Part shown: piece after piece, positions 9,099 to 19,189 of the stretch
How positions within the stretch are numbered: the stretch's first letter is position 1
Layout: the number at the start of each line of letters is the position of its first letter
Assembly: GCF_016065055.1 (NCBI RefSeq)
Contig: NZ_CP065856.1
Span: forward strand, 1,549,836 to 1,613,835
Reading direction: 5' to 3'
From: Halosimplex litoreum
Lineage (GTDB): Archaea; Halobacteriota; Halobacteria; Halobacteriales; Haloarculaceae
DNA: 64,000 nt
Notes under the pieces: model-generated
Databases searched by the model: none
What the model saw: the letters and a program-made list of their open reading frames with translations, nothing else
Told to the model about the DNA's origin: nothing
Made by a program: the position numbers and the translations under genes

Positions 9099-9683
9099 AT
9101 GCGAGACCGGTTGATCGCTGAACTGGGTGCGGTGCGATACGAGGGATTTCTCGTCTACCTGATGGGACCGTACACGACGTTCGAAGTAACTGACCTCCTT
9201 CCAGACGAGACCGATCCGGAGTCAGTGTCGCTCCCTTCGGCCCAGGCCGATTCGAAGGCGATAGACGAGATGCAGCGACGACTCCGCCGAGTTCAGGGGA
9301 GTCTCAGAGCGGACCCAGGCATCAATGCGTTTCTCGCGATCGACGCAAACGTCCCCTTGGAGGAGATGAACGCGGCGACACAGAGCATCAAACTCGCTCG
9401 GGCGAGTAACGCGGTTGTGTTCATCGTTCCGCAATTGGGCGACAACCTCGGCGTCGGGATGGAGATCGGTTCGGTACTGGAAGATCGATATCCAGATGGA
9501 GCGGATCGGACTCTCCTAGCTCACGAAGCGGGCATCTCCTCGGCGATGTTGGGGGGTGTCACGACTCGGTGGAACGCCCGGATTACTCCCTACGACGACG
9601 AGACCGACCTGATCGACGAGATACGGAACTTCGTCGTCGAGATAATGACTCGCGAACAGTTCGGCGATCTCGAACCGAAGTAA
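9099..9683 (+). CDS. DUF7509-like protein with a nucleoside-deoxyribosyltransferase/SLOG-like pattern (module 1)
   Basis: A 194-residue soluble protein. Conserved blocks shared with its paralogue at 53515 are VYLMGPY near the N-terminus, LRRVQG-LR-DPG-NAFLA-DA, AATQSI, SNA..FI.P.LG.N.GVG.E.GSVLE and a C-terminal RW..R..PYD segment. The GPY followed later by GVGMEIGSVLE resembles the substrate loop and GxxxExG motif of nucleoside 2-deoxyribosyltransferase or SLOG Rossmann-like folds, so nucleotide binding is plausible; this is inference. I associate the family with DUF7509 from memory. Divergent from an ArsR-like regulator; a start at the ATG 9099 fits a leaderless transcript. Confidence 0.7.
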   Translation: MRDRLIAELGAVRYEGFLVYLMGPYTTFEVTDLLPDETDPESVSLPSAQADSKAIDEMQRRLRRVQGSLRADPGINAFLAIDANVPLEEMNAATQSIKLARASNAVVFIVPQLGDNLGVGMEIGSVLEDRYPDGADRTLLAHEAGISSAMLGGVTTRWNARITPYDDETDLIDEIRNFVVEIMTREQFGDLEPK

Positions 9684-9872
9684 CTGAATGGTTTTCGACC
9701 GCGGACGGACGCGCCTGCTCCGCGTTTTCGGCTCGACGACCCCGTCTGTCCCCCCCTCGCCGGTCCCGATCCCCTATATCGGCCGTCAGCGACCCCGAGA
9801 CGGCAGACGCGCGTCAGACGAACGGCGTCCCGACCGCGACGGTTTAAATACGAGAAGGCACAAGCCGTCGCC

Positions 9873-10631
9873 ATGCACGAGTTCGGCGTCGACGAGGCCG
9901 GCAAGGGGCCGGTGTTGGGCTCGATGTTCGCGGCGGCGGTCGCCGTGGACCCGGCCGACTTGCCCGACGACGTCGGCGACTCGAAGGGGATCGCCCCCGA
10001 ACGCCGGGCGGAACTCGACGCGACCATCCGCGAGGTCGGGAGCGTCGGCGTCGCCGAGGTCACCGTCGAACGCATCGACGACGAGGAGACCGACATGAAC
10101 TCGCTGACCGTCGCCGCCCACGCCGAGGCCATCGACGCGCTGGCCGACACCGTCGACGGGACGCCGACCGACGACGACCCCATGGAGGGCTACGTCGACG
10201 CCGGCGACACCAACGCCGTCCGGTTCGAGCGCCGGGTCGAAGACGCCGCCGGGGCCGCTATCGACGCCCGCGCCGAACACGGCGCCGACGAGACGTACGC
10301 CGTGGTCGGCGCCGCCAGCATCGTCGCGAAGGTCGCACGCGACGCACACGTCGAACGGCTGGCCGAGGAGTACGGCGACGTTGGCAGCGGCTACCCCGGC
10401 GACGACACGACGAGGGAGTTCCTGGAGGGGTACGTCGCCGACCACGAGGACCTCCCGGACTGCGCCCGTGCGTCCTGGCAGACCTGCACGGACGTGCTCG
10501 CCGCACAGTCCCAGTCGTCGCTCGGGGAGTTCGAACCCGACGGCGGTCGCGCGATGGCGGACGCAGGGGACGAAACGGAGGTCCGATCCGACGGCAGCGG
10601 GCTCCGACGGACGACGCTCGACGACTTCTAG
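9873..10631 (+). CDS. rnhB: ribonuclease HII
   Basis: The 252-residue protein removes RNA from RNA-DNA hybrids. The N-terminal FGVDEAGKGPVLG carries the first catalytic Asp-Glu pair. GDSKG and the VGAASIVAKVARD block (third acidic site and substrate contacts) follow in order. The C-terminus ends in QSSLGEF and an acidic extension of about 40 residues terminating in RTTLDDF, a PCNA-interacting (PIP-like) peptide. A TATA-like GGTTTAAATACG lies at 9840-9851. The stop codon overlaps the first bases of a structured repeat (10630-10770). Confidence 0.93.
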   Translation: MHEFGVDEAGKGPVLGSMFAAAVAVDPADLPDDVGDSKGIAPERRAELDATIREVGSVGVAEVTVERIDDEETDMNSLTVAAHAEAIDALADTVDGTPTDDDPMEGYVDAGDTNAVRFERRVEDAAGAAIDARAEHGADETYAVVGAASIVAKVARDAHVERLAEEYGDVGSGYPGDDTTREFLEGYVADHEDLPDCARASWQTCTDVLAAQSQSSLGEFEPDGGRAMADAGDETEVRSDGSGLRRTTLDDF

Positions 10632-10770
10632 ACCATCTTTTTCCCGGAGGGGTGTCCTCGCTCACTGCGTTCGCTGCGGGCACCCCTCCGGCAAAAACAT
10701 GGGTGAAAAAGCCGCGAGCGCCGTCGGCGCTCGCGGTAGAACCGCGCTCGCTCCGCTCGCGCGGACGCTC
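10630..10770 (+). repeat. three-hairpin structured repeat, copy 1
   Basis: It starts on the rnhB stop codon with AGACCATCTTTTTC, then hairpin 1 (CCGGAGGGGTG at 10644-10654 pairing with 10681-10691), the linker AAAAACATGGGTGAAAAA, hairpin 2 (CCGCGAGCGCC at 10712-10722 pairing with 10726-10736), the linker GAACC and hairpin 3 (10742-10747 with 10759-10764), ending GACGCTC. The same framework recurs at 15202-15347 with different stem bases but preserved pairing. The U-rich run and position suggest a 3' processing, termination or REP-like role. Confidence 0.8.
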
Positions 10771-11095
10771 AGTACGAATGGTGGGTGTTACACTTGGAGG
10801 TAGCGGTGCGGTCGCCGTGCTGTGCGGTTGGCGCGTGCTGTCGAGCGTGCCCGCCTCTTGGCGGGCCGCTCGAAATAGCCGCGCGAGGGATGAGAAGCGC
10901 AGCCTGCGAGCATCGCAAGAGGCTGGGGAGGCTCGTGGCCGTCTGCGGTCGCTGTGCGGTGCGGTTGCCGTTGCGGTCGCGGTGCCGTCCCTGGCGGACT
11001 GAACGGGCGAGGCGCGCTCGCGCTTGTGTAGTCGCCTGAGCGGGCACTATCCGCGCGGGCCGTGCGGAGAGAGCGGATATCCCGCCTCAGCGACC
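10771..11095. other. intergenic region with no recognised gene
   Basis: About 325 bp of GC-rich sequence with several short palindromes (for example CGCCCGTTCAGTC near 11000 and GCGCGAGG near 10890) and runs of GGTTGCCGTTGCGGTCGCGGTG. Open frames exist on both strands but have an Arg/Ala/His-rich composition unlike haloarchaeal proteins. A non-coding RNA cannot be excluded; I recognise none. Confidence 0.4.
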
Positions 11096-11199
11096 GCGAG
11101 CGCGGCGAGGGCTTTCAGCGCTCACCGTCGAGTTCGGTCGCTGTCGTCTCTGTTTCTTCCACGACGAGTCGAGCAGAAACAACTGATACACTCACACGT
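11096..11199 (+). repeat. dispersed repeat with conserved stem-loop, copy 1
   Basis: About 100 bp that match, with scattered differences, the reverse complement of 63796-63900. The core is a hairpin: TGTTTCT (11151-11157), a 17-nt loop, then AGAAACA (11175-11181). Shared flanks include GAGGGCTTTCA and GTCGTCTC before it and ACT..T..ACTCAC after it. It lies just beyond the 3' end of secD. Confidence 0.75.
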
Positions 11200-11236
11200 C
11201 GAACCGAGCGAGGACGGCGAAAAAGACGGAGGCCGG

Positions 11237-12829
11237 TCAGTCGCTCTGCTGGTCGAGCATCAGGTTGCGCAGCACGTCACCGTAGGCCGGTCGCGTGACG
11301 AGCACGCCGATGAGGACGCCGACGATGGTGACGATGGCGAAGCCCTGCAGGTCCCCGAGCGAGAGGAAGGCGAGCGGGCTCATGGCGATGATCGTCGTCA
11401 CCGCGGCGGCGCCGATGACCCAGAACGCCTTGCGGAAGCGGCTCTGGAACACCCTGCCGGTGGCGATCTCGCCCTCGTTCAGGATCTCGTCGGCGATGAT
11501 CAGCAGGTCGTCGACCCCGGTCCCGATGACGGCGATGAACCCGGCGATGTACGAGAGGTTCAGTGGTAAGCCGATGGCCGCGGCGAACCCGAGTAGCAGG
11601 TACACCTCGGCGGCGGCGGTCGCCAGCATCGGGAGTGCGACGCGGGGGTTCCGGTAGCGCAGGAAGACCGATCCGCTGACCGCGAGCCAGGCGATCAGGC
11701 CCGTCAGCAGCGCCTGCCACTTGAAGCGGTCACCGAGGCTCTGCTGGAGGAACAGGACCGTCCCGTTCTCGACGGCCAGCCGCGTCGGCAGCGCGCCGGC
11801 CCGGAGGTTGACCTGCAGGCGCTGGGCCTCGTCGGTCGACCCCGTCTCCATGATGAACGACGGCGCCGTCTCGAACTCGCCGGACTCGATGTCCTCGGCG
11901 AGACCCGGGTCGAGGCCGGCCGCGTAGACGATTTCGCCGTCGACGGTGGTGTACAGACAGTACCCGGGGTCCTCCGGGCTCTGCCGGTATCGACATCTCT
12001 GTGCTCCGGTCGCCTCGCTGGAGGTGAAGCCCAGGTCGACCAGATCCCGGGAGTAGTTCCGCGCGGCGTCCTCGGTCAGCGTGATGGGGACGTAGGGCTG
12101 GCCGGCGTCGTTGGTCTGTGCGATGCCGATCTGGGAGTCCTCCAGCTGGCGGTTCGTCAGCACCGTCTGGTTGCGGTAGACGGTGTCGTTGCCGGTCTCG
12201 ACGGGGCGGGTGGCGACGATGGTGACCTCCCCCTCGTCGCCGATGAGGTTGAGCACCTCGGTGGTGTTGGCGTTAGGCACGTCGACGACCACGTAGTTCC
12301 CGCCGGTCGCGGAGCGCTGGGTCGCCACCTGCCCGCCGCTCAGGCCGCCGCGGTTGATCTTCGCGGTGATCGTCTCGACGGTCTGCTGGCGGGTCTGTTC
12401 GGTCACGCCGCGGCGGATCGTCGCCGTCTCACCGTCGAGGCCCGCTTCCGAGAGGGCCGCGCGGAACCGTTGTTCGTCGACGTTCTCGGTGAGTACCTCG
12501 ACGGCGTCGCCGTTCCCGGTGTTCAACACGACGGACACGTCCCCGGTCGAGACGTTCAGCTGGTCGCCGACGGTCTGTCGGATGGCCGCCCGCTGGCCCT
12601 GCCCGACGTCGAGGTCCTCGGCGGTCGTTCCGACGAGCGGAGCGCGGATTCGCGACCCGCCGGCCAGTTCCAGCCCGAACTGGAGGTTCGTCGGCCCGTC
12701 CGACGAACTGTAAGTGGAACTGTTGTTCGCGCCCGCGTCGGGCGCGGCCGCGGGCCCGAACAGCGCGAACGTCGACGCGAGGACGAACACGACCAGCATG
12801 ACGATCCGCCAGTTCTCGCGGAGGTTCAC
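11237..12829 (-). CDS. secD: protein-export membrane protein SecD
   Basis: The 530-residue protein has an N-terminal membrane helix, a large extracytoplasmic region (about residues 45-365) with the family motif FGLELAGGSRI, and five C-terminal helices containing AAEVYLLLGFAAAIGLPLNLSYIAGFIAVIGTGVDD, the RND-type DxxG..IGTGVDD segment needed for proton coupling. SecD with SecF promotes late steps of Sec translocation. It lies downstream of secF with a gap of about 106 bp, the usual haloarchaeal order secF-secD, and is probably cotranscribed. The C-terminus is hydrophilic (LMLDQQSD). Confidence 0.93.
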   Translation of the reverse strand: MNLRENWRIVMLVVFVLASTFALFGPAAAPDAGANNSSTYSSSDGPTNLQFGLELAGGSRIRAPLVGTTAEDLDVGQGQRAAIRQTVGDQLNVSTGDVSVVLNTGNGDAVEVLTENVDEQRFRAALSEAGLDGETATIRRGVTEQTRQQTVETITAKINRGGLSGGQVATQRSATGGNYVVVDVPNANTTEVLNLIGDEGEVTIVATRPVETGNDTVYRNQTVLTNRQLEDSQIGIAQTNDAGQPYVPITLTEDAARNYSRDLVDLGFTSSEATGAQRCRYRQSPEDPGYCLYTTVDGEIVYAAGLDPGLAEDIESGEFETAPSFIMETGSTDEAQRLQVNLRAGALPTRLAVENGTVLFLQQSLGDRFKWQALLTGLIAWLAVSGSVFLRYRNPRVALPMLATAAAEVYLLLGFAAAIGLPLNLSYIAGFIAVIGTGVDDLLIIADEILNEGEIATGRVFQSRFRKAFWVIGAAAVTTIIAMSPLAFLSLGDLQGFAIVTIVGVLIGVLVTRPAYGDVLRNLMLDQQSD

Positions 12830-12935
12830 GCGAATCCCCCCTGGACTCGCGTGAGCTCGTCACGCGCTCTGCGTGTGACGGTGGTGAGGCGAGCACCGCG
12901 AGACGAACCTCGTCGAAGCTCCGTTTCGACGGCGT

Positions 12936-13793
12936 TCATCGGGCCACCCCCTCGTACTTGTACCAGCGAAGCAGGCTCAGGTTCAACATGTAGGTGTTCA
13001 TGAGGTCAGCGACGAGGCCGAACACGAGTACGATGGCCAGGTCGGGCAACAGCGGGATCTGGAACAGCGAAGAAACGATCCACATGACGATCATCGCCGC
13101 GATGGAGGTGACGGTCATCGTCACACCGGTCCGCATCGCGCGGTAGGTGCTCTCGTAGAAGCCCCCGCGCCGACGGAGGATGTGGTTGTTCAGCAGGATG
13201 TCCGAGTCGACGGAGTACCCGATCAGCATCAACAGCGCCGCGACCGAGCCCAGCGAGAGCTTGATCCCGAAGACGTTCATCAGCGCGAGCGGGATAATGA
13301 TGTCCGAGAACGCGGAGGCGACGACCGCGATGGAGGGGACGAACGTCCGGAACAGCGCGAAGATGAGCAGGCTCATGCCGACGAAGGCGACGCCGATGCC
13401 GATCAGCGCGAGGCGCTGGGCGTCGGCGCCGAAGCTCGCCGACCGCGACTGGACGGAGACGACCTCGTAGCCCGCCGAACGGGCCGCCGAGCTGATGGCG
13501 TCGGAGTCGGTCGCCTGGGTCGTGACGATGAACTCGTTCGAGCCGGCGATCGGCTGGACCGAATCGATCTCGAAGTCGAGACTCCCTCGAACCTCGGACT
13601 GAGAGGCGTCGGTCGCTACCTGTATCTCGGTCCCTCCGGTGAACTCGATCCCCGGTGTGACCGGTGTCCCGGTCATCAGGGTCCACCCCGCGAGGACCAA
13701 CAACGCGAGCGCCAGCACGGCCAGCGGGACGGCCGCGAGCTGACGATTAGAGTACCGGTCGTAATCGGGTTCCGGTACTACGAACTCGACCAT
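12936..13793 (-). CDS. secF: protein-export membrane protein SecF
   Basis: The 285-residue protein has six membrane helices: one near the N-terminus (AVPLAVLALALLVLAGWTL), an external loop with PGIEFTGGTEI (the conserved DFxGG-type motif), and five in the C-terminal half with NVFGIKLSLGSVAALLMLIGYSVDSDILLN, matching SecF. It acts with SecD in the Sec translocase. The divergent pan gene starts 188 bp away. The N-terminus is cytoplasmic and charged (PDYDRYSNRQL). Family assignment is secure. Confidence 0.93.
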   Translation of the reverse strand: MVEFVVPEPDYDRYSNRQLAAVPLAVLALALLVLAGWTLMTGTPVTPGIEFTGGTEIQVATDASQSEVRGSLDFEIDSVQPIAGSNEFIVTTQATDSDAISSAARSAGYEVVSVQSRSASFGADAQRLALIGIGVAFVGMSLLIFALFRTFVPSIAVVASAFSDIIIPLALMNVFGIKLSLGSVAALLMLIGYSVDSDILLNNHILRRRGGFYESTYRAMRTGVTMTVTSIAAMIVMWIVSSLFQIPLLPDLAIVLVFGLVADLMNTYMLNLSLLRWYKYEGVAR

Positions 13794-13981
13794 GCCCGTC
13801 GGTGTGCGACCCCTGCCGATAAGCCTTCTCCATTACGCCGGCGTCCCGGACCGAACCACGGGCCCTCCTCACCCCGGAGGGTTCGCGTGACCCGCCAGCG
13901 ACCGCGGGATGGAACGCGGATCGGCCCGGTCGACACACCCAAAGGCACTTTTTCTTTCGCTCGTTACCACCCACTAACCCG

Positions 13982-15201
<1,220 letters not shown>

Positions 15202-15202
<1 letters not shown>

Positions 15203-15347
15203 GACCATCTTTTTCGCGGAGGGGTGTCCTCAGTCGCTGCGCTCCCTGCGGGTACCCCTCCGCCAAAAACATGGGTGAAAAAGGCGCGGCTCGTTCGCTT
15301 CGCTCACTCGCCGCGTGGAACCGCGCGCCGCAGGCGCGCGGACGCTC
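15202..15347 (+). repeat. three-hairpin structured repeat, copy 2
   Basis: It begins on the pan stop codon (TGAGACCATC) and keeps the architecture of copy 1: hairpin 1 GCGGAGGGGT (15216-15225) pairing with ACCCCTCCGC (15254-15263), the linker AAAAACATGGGTGAAAAA, hairpin 2 (CGCGGC with GCCGCG, long loop), GGAACC, hairpin 3 CCGCGCGCC (15321-15329) pairing with 15333-15341, then GACGCTC. Stem bases differ from copy 1 on both sides of the stems. Confidence 0.8.
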
Positions 15348-15373
15348 GTCACCTCGACGGCAGTCTCGACCCG

Positions 15374-15778
15374 CTAACAGACGACGCTGTACGGCGACGC
15401 GCTGACCTCCCCGTCCGGTCCGTACGTGAAATGCGCGGGGCCGCGACAGCCACTGAAGCCGAGTTCAAGCGGAGCCGACCTCCCGCCAGGGGTGCTCGCG
15501 GTCACCGTGACGGACGGCCGACCGATGTGGAACGGGTTCGTCGCCAGCAGTGCGGCCACCACCTCCGAGTCGGGGGCGACCGTCCGTGTCACGCTGGATA
15601 GCTCCGCCGAGCCGTGCTCGACGGTCACCGTCACCGATATCGACCGGTCGCGGAGGGTTTCGACGACGACCTCGCGGTCGGGATTCTCGGTCCCGACCCG
15701 CGGCGTCGCAGTCACTCCGTACAGGTACGCGACACCGAGGAGGACGACGACGGCGAGCGCCGCCCGCTTGCGGTCCAT
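15374..15778 (-). CDS. secreted or membrane-anchored hypothetical protein
   Basis: A 134-residue protein starting at the ATG at 15778. An N-terminal positively charged stretch plus helix (AALAVVVLLGVAYLYGV) is a signal or uncleaved anchor. The remainder is a beta-rich extracytoplasmic domain with EVVVETLRDRSISVTVTVEHGSAELSSVTRTV and two cysteines near the C-terminus (GCRGPAH and the final Cys) that could form a disulphide. It faces pan convergently. Family not recognised. Confidence 0.6.
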   Translation of the reverse strand: MDRKRAALAVVVLLGVAYLYGVTATPRVGTENPDREVVVETLRDRSISVTVTVEHGSAELSSVTRTVAPDSEVVAALLATNPFHIGRPSVTVTASTPGGRSAPLELGFSGCRGPAHFTYGPDGEVSASPYSVVC

Positions 15779-15987
15779 GCGCCGTAGTGCGAGGGGTCGG
15801 GCAAAGATCTTCTCGCGGCGGCCGCGCTGACACGGTAACGGCAGCACAGTCCACTCGCGGACGATCGGACGGGGACTACACCCACCCCACTGACAGACCC
15901 CCCCGATCAGCTTTTAAGCAACTCATTACATATTGTTTTAGGAATAAGACTAAATACGAGACGTTCTACCAAAGAAGACGTACGAAT

Positions 15988-16908
15988 ATGACCGAACACA
16001 CGTTACCTAGTGGCGCCGAGAAGGGGGAATCGTCGGTCCGTGCGGACGGGCCGGGCTTTCTGACAGACCACGACGACCTGACGGCAGTCCGTGAGGAAGC
16101 GGTGGCGTTCATCAGGGACGAGGTGACGAGTGCGGGCGCGCGAGGGGTCGTCGTCGGACTGAGCGGCGGCGTCGACTCGACGCTGACCGCCCACCTGGCC
16201 GTCCAGGCGCTCGGGAGCGACCGCGTACTGGGGCTCGGGCTGCCGGCACACACCGACGAGGACAACGCCCAGGAGGCCCAGACGATGGCCGAGGGGCTGG
16301 GCATCGAGTTCCGCGAGGTGGACCTGCGGCCGCTGCTGGATCTGTTCGAGGATCACGTCGCGCCCGAGGTCGCGCCGAACGGAGGACGGCGGGCGATCGG
16401 GAACCTCACCGCGCGCCTGCGGATGTGCGCGCTGTACTACGCGGCCAACGCCCGGTCGTACCTGGTCTGCGGGACGGCCAACCGCTCGGAGCTGCTGCTC
16501 GGGTATTTCACGAAGTACGGCGACGGCGGCGCCGACCTGTTCCCGATGGGTGACCTCTACAAGACGGAGGTTCAGGCGCTGGCCCAGCAGGTGGGCGTCC
16601 CGCGGCGGATCGTCGCGAAGGAGCCGACCGCGGACCTGTGGGCCGGCCAGACCGACGCCGAGGACCTGGGGGCGCGGTACTCGGAGATCGATCCCGTCCT
16701 CCGCCGGGTCGTCGACCGCAGCGAGCGCGTCGAAGACGCCCTCGACGAGGTCGACGCGAGCCCCGAGACCGCCGAGACGGTCGCGCGGCTGTACGTCGAC
16801 TCGCTGCACAAGCGCGCGGTGCCGCCGACGCCCGGTATCGACGACCGCGGGAGCGGGGCGGGCGGCTCGCACCCGCTGCACCTCGCGCCGATGGCCAGCG
16901 GGCTGTGA
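15988..16908 (+). CDS. nadE: ammonia-dependent NAD+ synthetase
   Basis: The 306-residue protein has the PP-loop GLSGGVDST (about residues 56-64) and continues with the NadE blocks LGLPAHTDEDNAQEAQ, GNLTARLRMCALYY, VCGTANRSELLLGYFTKYGDGGADLFPMGDLYKT and WAGQTDAEDLG. It lacks an N-terminal glutaminase domain, so it uses ammonia to amidate deamido-NAD. An AT-rich region with TTTTAAGC (15910) and ACTAAATACG (15950) lies upstream. The start at 15988 gives a typical N-terminus. Confidence 0.94.
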   Translation: MTEHTLPSGAEKGESSVRADGPGFLTDHDDLTAVREEAVAFIRDEVTSAGARGVVVGLSGGVDSTLTAHLAVQALGSDRVLGLGLPAHTDEDNAQEAQTMAEGLGIEFREVDLRPLLDLFEDHVAPEVAPNGGRRAIGNLTARLRMCALYYAANARSYLVCGTANRSELLLGYFTKYGDGGADLFPMGDLYKTEVQALAQQVGVPRRIVAKEPTADLWAGQTDAEDLGARYSEIDPVLRRVVDRSERVEDALDEVDASPETAETVARLYVDSLHKRAVPPTPGIDDRGSGAGGSHPLHLAPMASGL

Positions 16909-16924
16909 GCGGGAGCGGGGCGAC

Positions 16925-17545
16925 TCACTCCTCGCAGGTGACATCGTTGGCGTCGACGCGTTCGGCGGAGAGCAGCGGTGACCGGGCGAGCAGCTTCCGG
17001 GAGCGCTCGGCGCTGCCGGGGATCGCCGTCCGGTCCATGTGCGGCGGCGTCTCCGGCGTGTAGTTCCGCTGTTCGGTGCCGGTCCCGGCGGCGAGCGCGA
17101 AGTCCTCGGAGGCGACCGCAACGTCCCAGCCGATGCAGGCCCAGCGCTCGGCCTTGTCGGCGGCGTCGTACCCCTCACTCATCTTCAGAGCGACGACGCG
17201 AAAGCGCGTCCCGTCGGGGTCCTCGTACTCCCTGACGACTCCCGACTCAGCACCGAGGAGTCGCTCTTCGACGCCCATCGAGCGGACGCCACGCCACCCG
17301 TCTCCCGACGCGGGTAACACCGAAACCGCCGATCGGTCGGCCGTCGGCGGTGGCGTCGCCGTTGGCGTCACGGTGCGGGTCGGGCTCGGTGATGCGGTGT
17401 TCCGTCGTGGGTCGCCGCTCGGGGACTGCGACGATGCGGTCGGTTCCGAACCCTCGTCAGTCGGCCCATCGGACGAACAGCCCGCGACCGCGAGTGGAAC
17501 CGCGGCACCGATCGCCCGGAGGACCGAACGGCGTGACGGCGTCAT
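16925..17545 (-). CDS. Tat-exported lipoprotein of unknown function
   Basis: A 206-residue protein with the N-terminus PSRRSVLRAIGAAVPLAVAGCSS: twin arginine followed by a lipobox (AVAGC), so it is a Tat-exported lipoprotein. A Thr/Ser/Pro linker (about residues 25-70) leads to a globular beta-rich domain with two conserved-looking cysteines (WACIGW and the C-terminal TCEE). It converges on nadE and diverges from pdaD. Family not recognised. Confidence 0.7.
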   Translation of the reverse strand: MTPSRRSVLRAIGAAVPLAVAGCSSDGPTDEGSEPTASSQSPSGDPRRNTASPSPTRTVTPTATPPPTADRSAVSVLPASGDGWRGVRSMGVEERLLGAESGVVREYEDPDGTRFRVVALKMSEGYDAADKAERWACIGWDVAVASEDFALAAGTGTEQRNYTPETPPHMDRTAIPGSAERSRKLLARSPLLSAERVDANDVTCEE

Positions 17546-17653
17546 GAGACAGACGGGTGGACCCACCGGTAAATACTTTCTCGCCGACAGGCGAGGGTGG
17601 GCCCTTCGACCCGAAACGAAACCCCTTAGCGCGCGAGTCGACGAGACGGAGGT

Positions 17654-18139
17654 ATGAGCACGATTCGGGTCGCGTGGGGGTCGGCCACCGGCCCGACCGA
17701 GATGTCGTCGTTCGACGCGGCGCTGGCCGACGCGGGCGTCCACAACTACAACCTCGTGACGCTCTCGTCGGTGATCCCCGCCGACGCTCGGCTCGAACGC
17801 GTCGGCACCGCGCCCGACCTGGGGCCGACCGGCGAAGCCCTCTACGCGGTCGTCGGCCGCGAGACGCTCGCTCCGGGCGCCGACGGCGCGGCCTGCGCGG
17901 GCCTGGGATGGGTCCGCAGCGAGTCCGGGCGCGGACTGTTCTACGAATCGAGCGGTACCGACCCCGACGCCGTGGGCGAGGCGGTCGAGGCGGGCCTGCG
18001 CCGCGGGATGGAACTGCGCGAGTGGACCTTCCGCGAAGAGCCCGAGGTCGTCGTGGAGTCGACGCCCGCCGACCCGACCGACCACGTCACCGCGGTCGTC
18101 GTCGCGGCCTACGGCGGTAGCGAATCCCTACTGGCGTGA
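17654..18139 (+). CDS. pdaD: pyruvoyl-dependent arginine decarboxylase, proenzyme
   Basis: The 161-residue protein makes agmatine from arginine, the precursor of archaeal polyamines and agmatidine. The self-cleavage site is in NLVTLSSVIPAD (between the two serines of LSSV, about residue 38-39), which generates the pyruvoyl group. The GxGWVRS and later FREEPEVVVES segments fit the family, and the length is normal. It is preceded by a TATA-like CCCTTAGCG about 25 bp upstream, suggesting a short or absent leader. Confidence 0.92.
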   Translation: MSTIRVAWGSATGPTEMSSFDAALADAGVHNYNLVTLSSVIPADARLERVGTAPDLGPTGEALYAVVGRETLAPGADGAACAGLGWVRSESGRGLFYESSGTDPDAVGEAVEAGLRRGMELREWTFREEPEVVVESTPADPTDHVTAVVVAAYGGSESLLA

Positions 18140-18259
18140 GCGCGTGCAGCGACGCCGACGTCGACCCGTGGTAACCACGATCGATCGTGTGAGAAGGCGA
18201 GTAGTACACCTCTCACAGGGGTTAAGAGCCTGGGCCGCATACGACCGCCGAAGAGCCCA

Positions 18260-18613
18260 ATGTACGGAAATTCGCCGCTCGGCGACGACGGGTTGGACCC
18301 GGACGCCCTCTCGACCGACCAGCGCCGCCGGCTGGAGCGGGACCTCTCGCGAGTCGCCCAACAGACTCGGGAACTGCTGCCCGAAGAGTTCGTCGTCGGG
18401 TCGGACCTGACGGCCGGCTCCGACGGCCCCGAAGCCACCGTCGCCGTCCGCCCGCCGGTGGGCCCCGTCGTCTCCGCCGGCTACACGCCCGAGGACGCCG
18501 ACGCGACCATCACCGAAGCCGAACAGACCGACCTCGCACAGGGGCTGGCCGCCAGCGCCGCGCTCCAGGTCAAACAGGCGCTGTCGGGCAGCACGAGCCC
18601 GACCGCTCGATAG
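18260..18613 (+). CDS. conserved haloarchaeal protein (DUF5811-like)
   Basis: A 117-residue soluble acidic protein: an N-terminal helical part (DQRRRLERDLSRVAQQTRELLPEEFVVG) and a beta part ending in a helix (DLAQGLAASAALQVKQAL). I associate it from memory with DUF5811, a family of unknown function confined to haloarchaea. Probably its own promoter (GGGTTAAGAG at about 18219). No catalytic motif is visible. Confidence 0.7.
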   Translation: MYGNSPLGDDGLDPDALSTDQRRRLERDLSRVAQQTRELLPEEFVVGSDLTAGSDGPEATVAVRPPVGPVVSAGYTPEDADATITEAEQTDLAQGLAASAALQVKQALSGSTSPTAR

Positions 18614-18650
18614 CCCCGGTCGAGAACCGCTCGCGACCGCGGCCGTCACC

Positions 18651-18866
18651 TCAGTTCTCGCCGACGGCGGCCGGCGGATTGTAGAACAGGGCGTAGCCGA
18701 TCGTCGTGCTGGCCGGGACGCTCCCGACGGCCAGCGCGGTCCCCCACGACCACGACAGGACCGCACCGGCCAGCGCCGCGAACGCCATAAGCGCCGGGAT
18801 CAACGCCAGTATCGCGTCGTGGACCGACACGACACCGCGCGCGTCGTTCGCCACTGGTCGAAGCAC
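18651..18866 (-). CDS. small two-helix membrane protein
   Basis: A 71-residue protein with a GTG start at 18866. Two hydrophobic segments (AILALIPALMAFAALAGAVLSW and TALAVGSVPASTTIGYALF) suggest an integral membrane protein. It is the last host-composition gene before the AT-rich foreign DNA begins at about 18890. Function unknown. In the uninterrupted chromosome it probably lay next to the 3' end of infB. Confidence 0.55.
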   Translation of the reverse strand: MLRPVANDARGVVSVHDAILALIPALMAFAALAGAVLSWSWGTALAVGSVPASTTIGYALFYNPPAAVGEN

Positions 18867-18964
18867 GTGTCAACGGTCGAGCGTGACGTAATTAAATGTT
18901 ATTACTGCATGTGCGGCGGGGGAGGGTGCGCCGGGGAACAGGCGAGTAGGCGGTGAGAGGGGGT

Positions 18965-18979
18965 TACTTCCTTCAGAAG
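18965..18979. other. degenerate attachment-site core (left end of element A)
   Basis: TACTTCCTTCAGAAG differs at two positions from the core repeated at 20690-20704 and 34909-34923 (the infB 3' end). It lies exactly where base composition switches from host to foreign. Confidence 0.5.
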
Positions 18980-18988
18980 ACGAAGAAT

Positions 18989-19009
18989 TGTGTAGACATT
19001 TCGCTACAC
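18989..19009. repeat. hairpin next to the left core of element A
   Basis: TGTGTAG (18989-18995), an 8-nt loop and CTACAC (19004-19009). It is matched by 20661-20682 in inverted position, 9 nt from its core. A recombinase accessory site or structural end is possible. Confidence 0.6.
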
Positions 19010-19189
19010 GGTTTCTTTGATCAACCAATGGTTTGGTTCGTGGGTAATGAATAGACAAGAACACCTACCGTGGTAACTCCTCTCTTGGCTGCTCGTGATT
19101 TTCCATACTGGGTAACGGATCGCAAGTCAAAACCAAACGGATGAATTGAAGAGACAGGTATTTGGCGTGTCCGTGAGGTGGTTTGTGTC

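Noticed and set aside
10769-11047. Open frames on both strands in the gap after rnhB
   Set aside because: Product composition (Arg, Ala, His, Gln rich) is not haloarchaeal-like and the frames overlap repeats.
12830-12935. Possible small gene in the gap between secF and secD
   Set aside because: No start with ribosome-binding site and no coding pattern; only the intercistronic spacer is supported.
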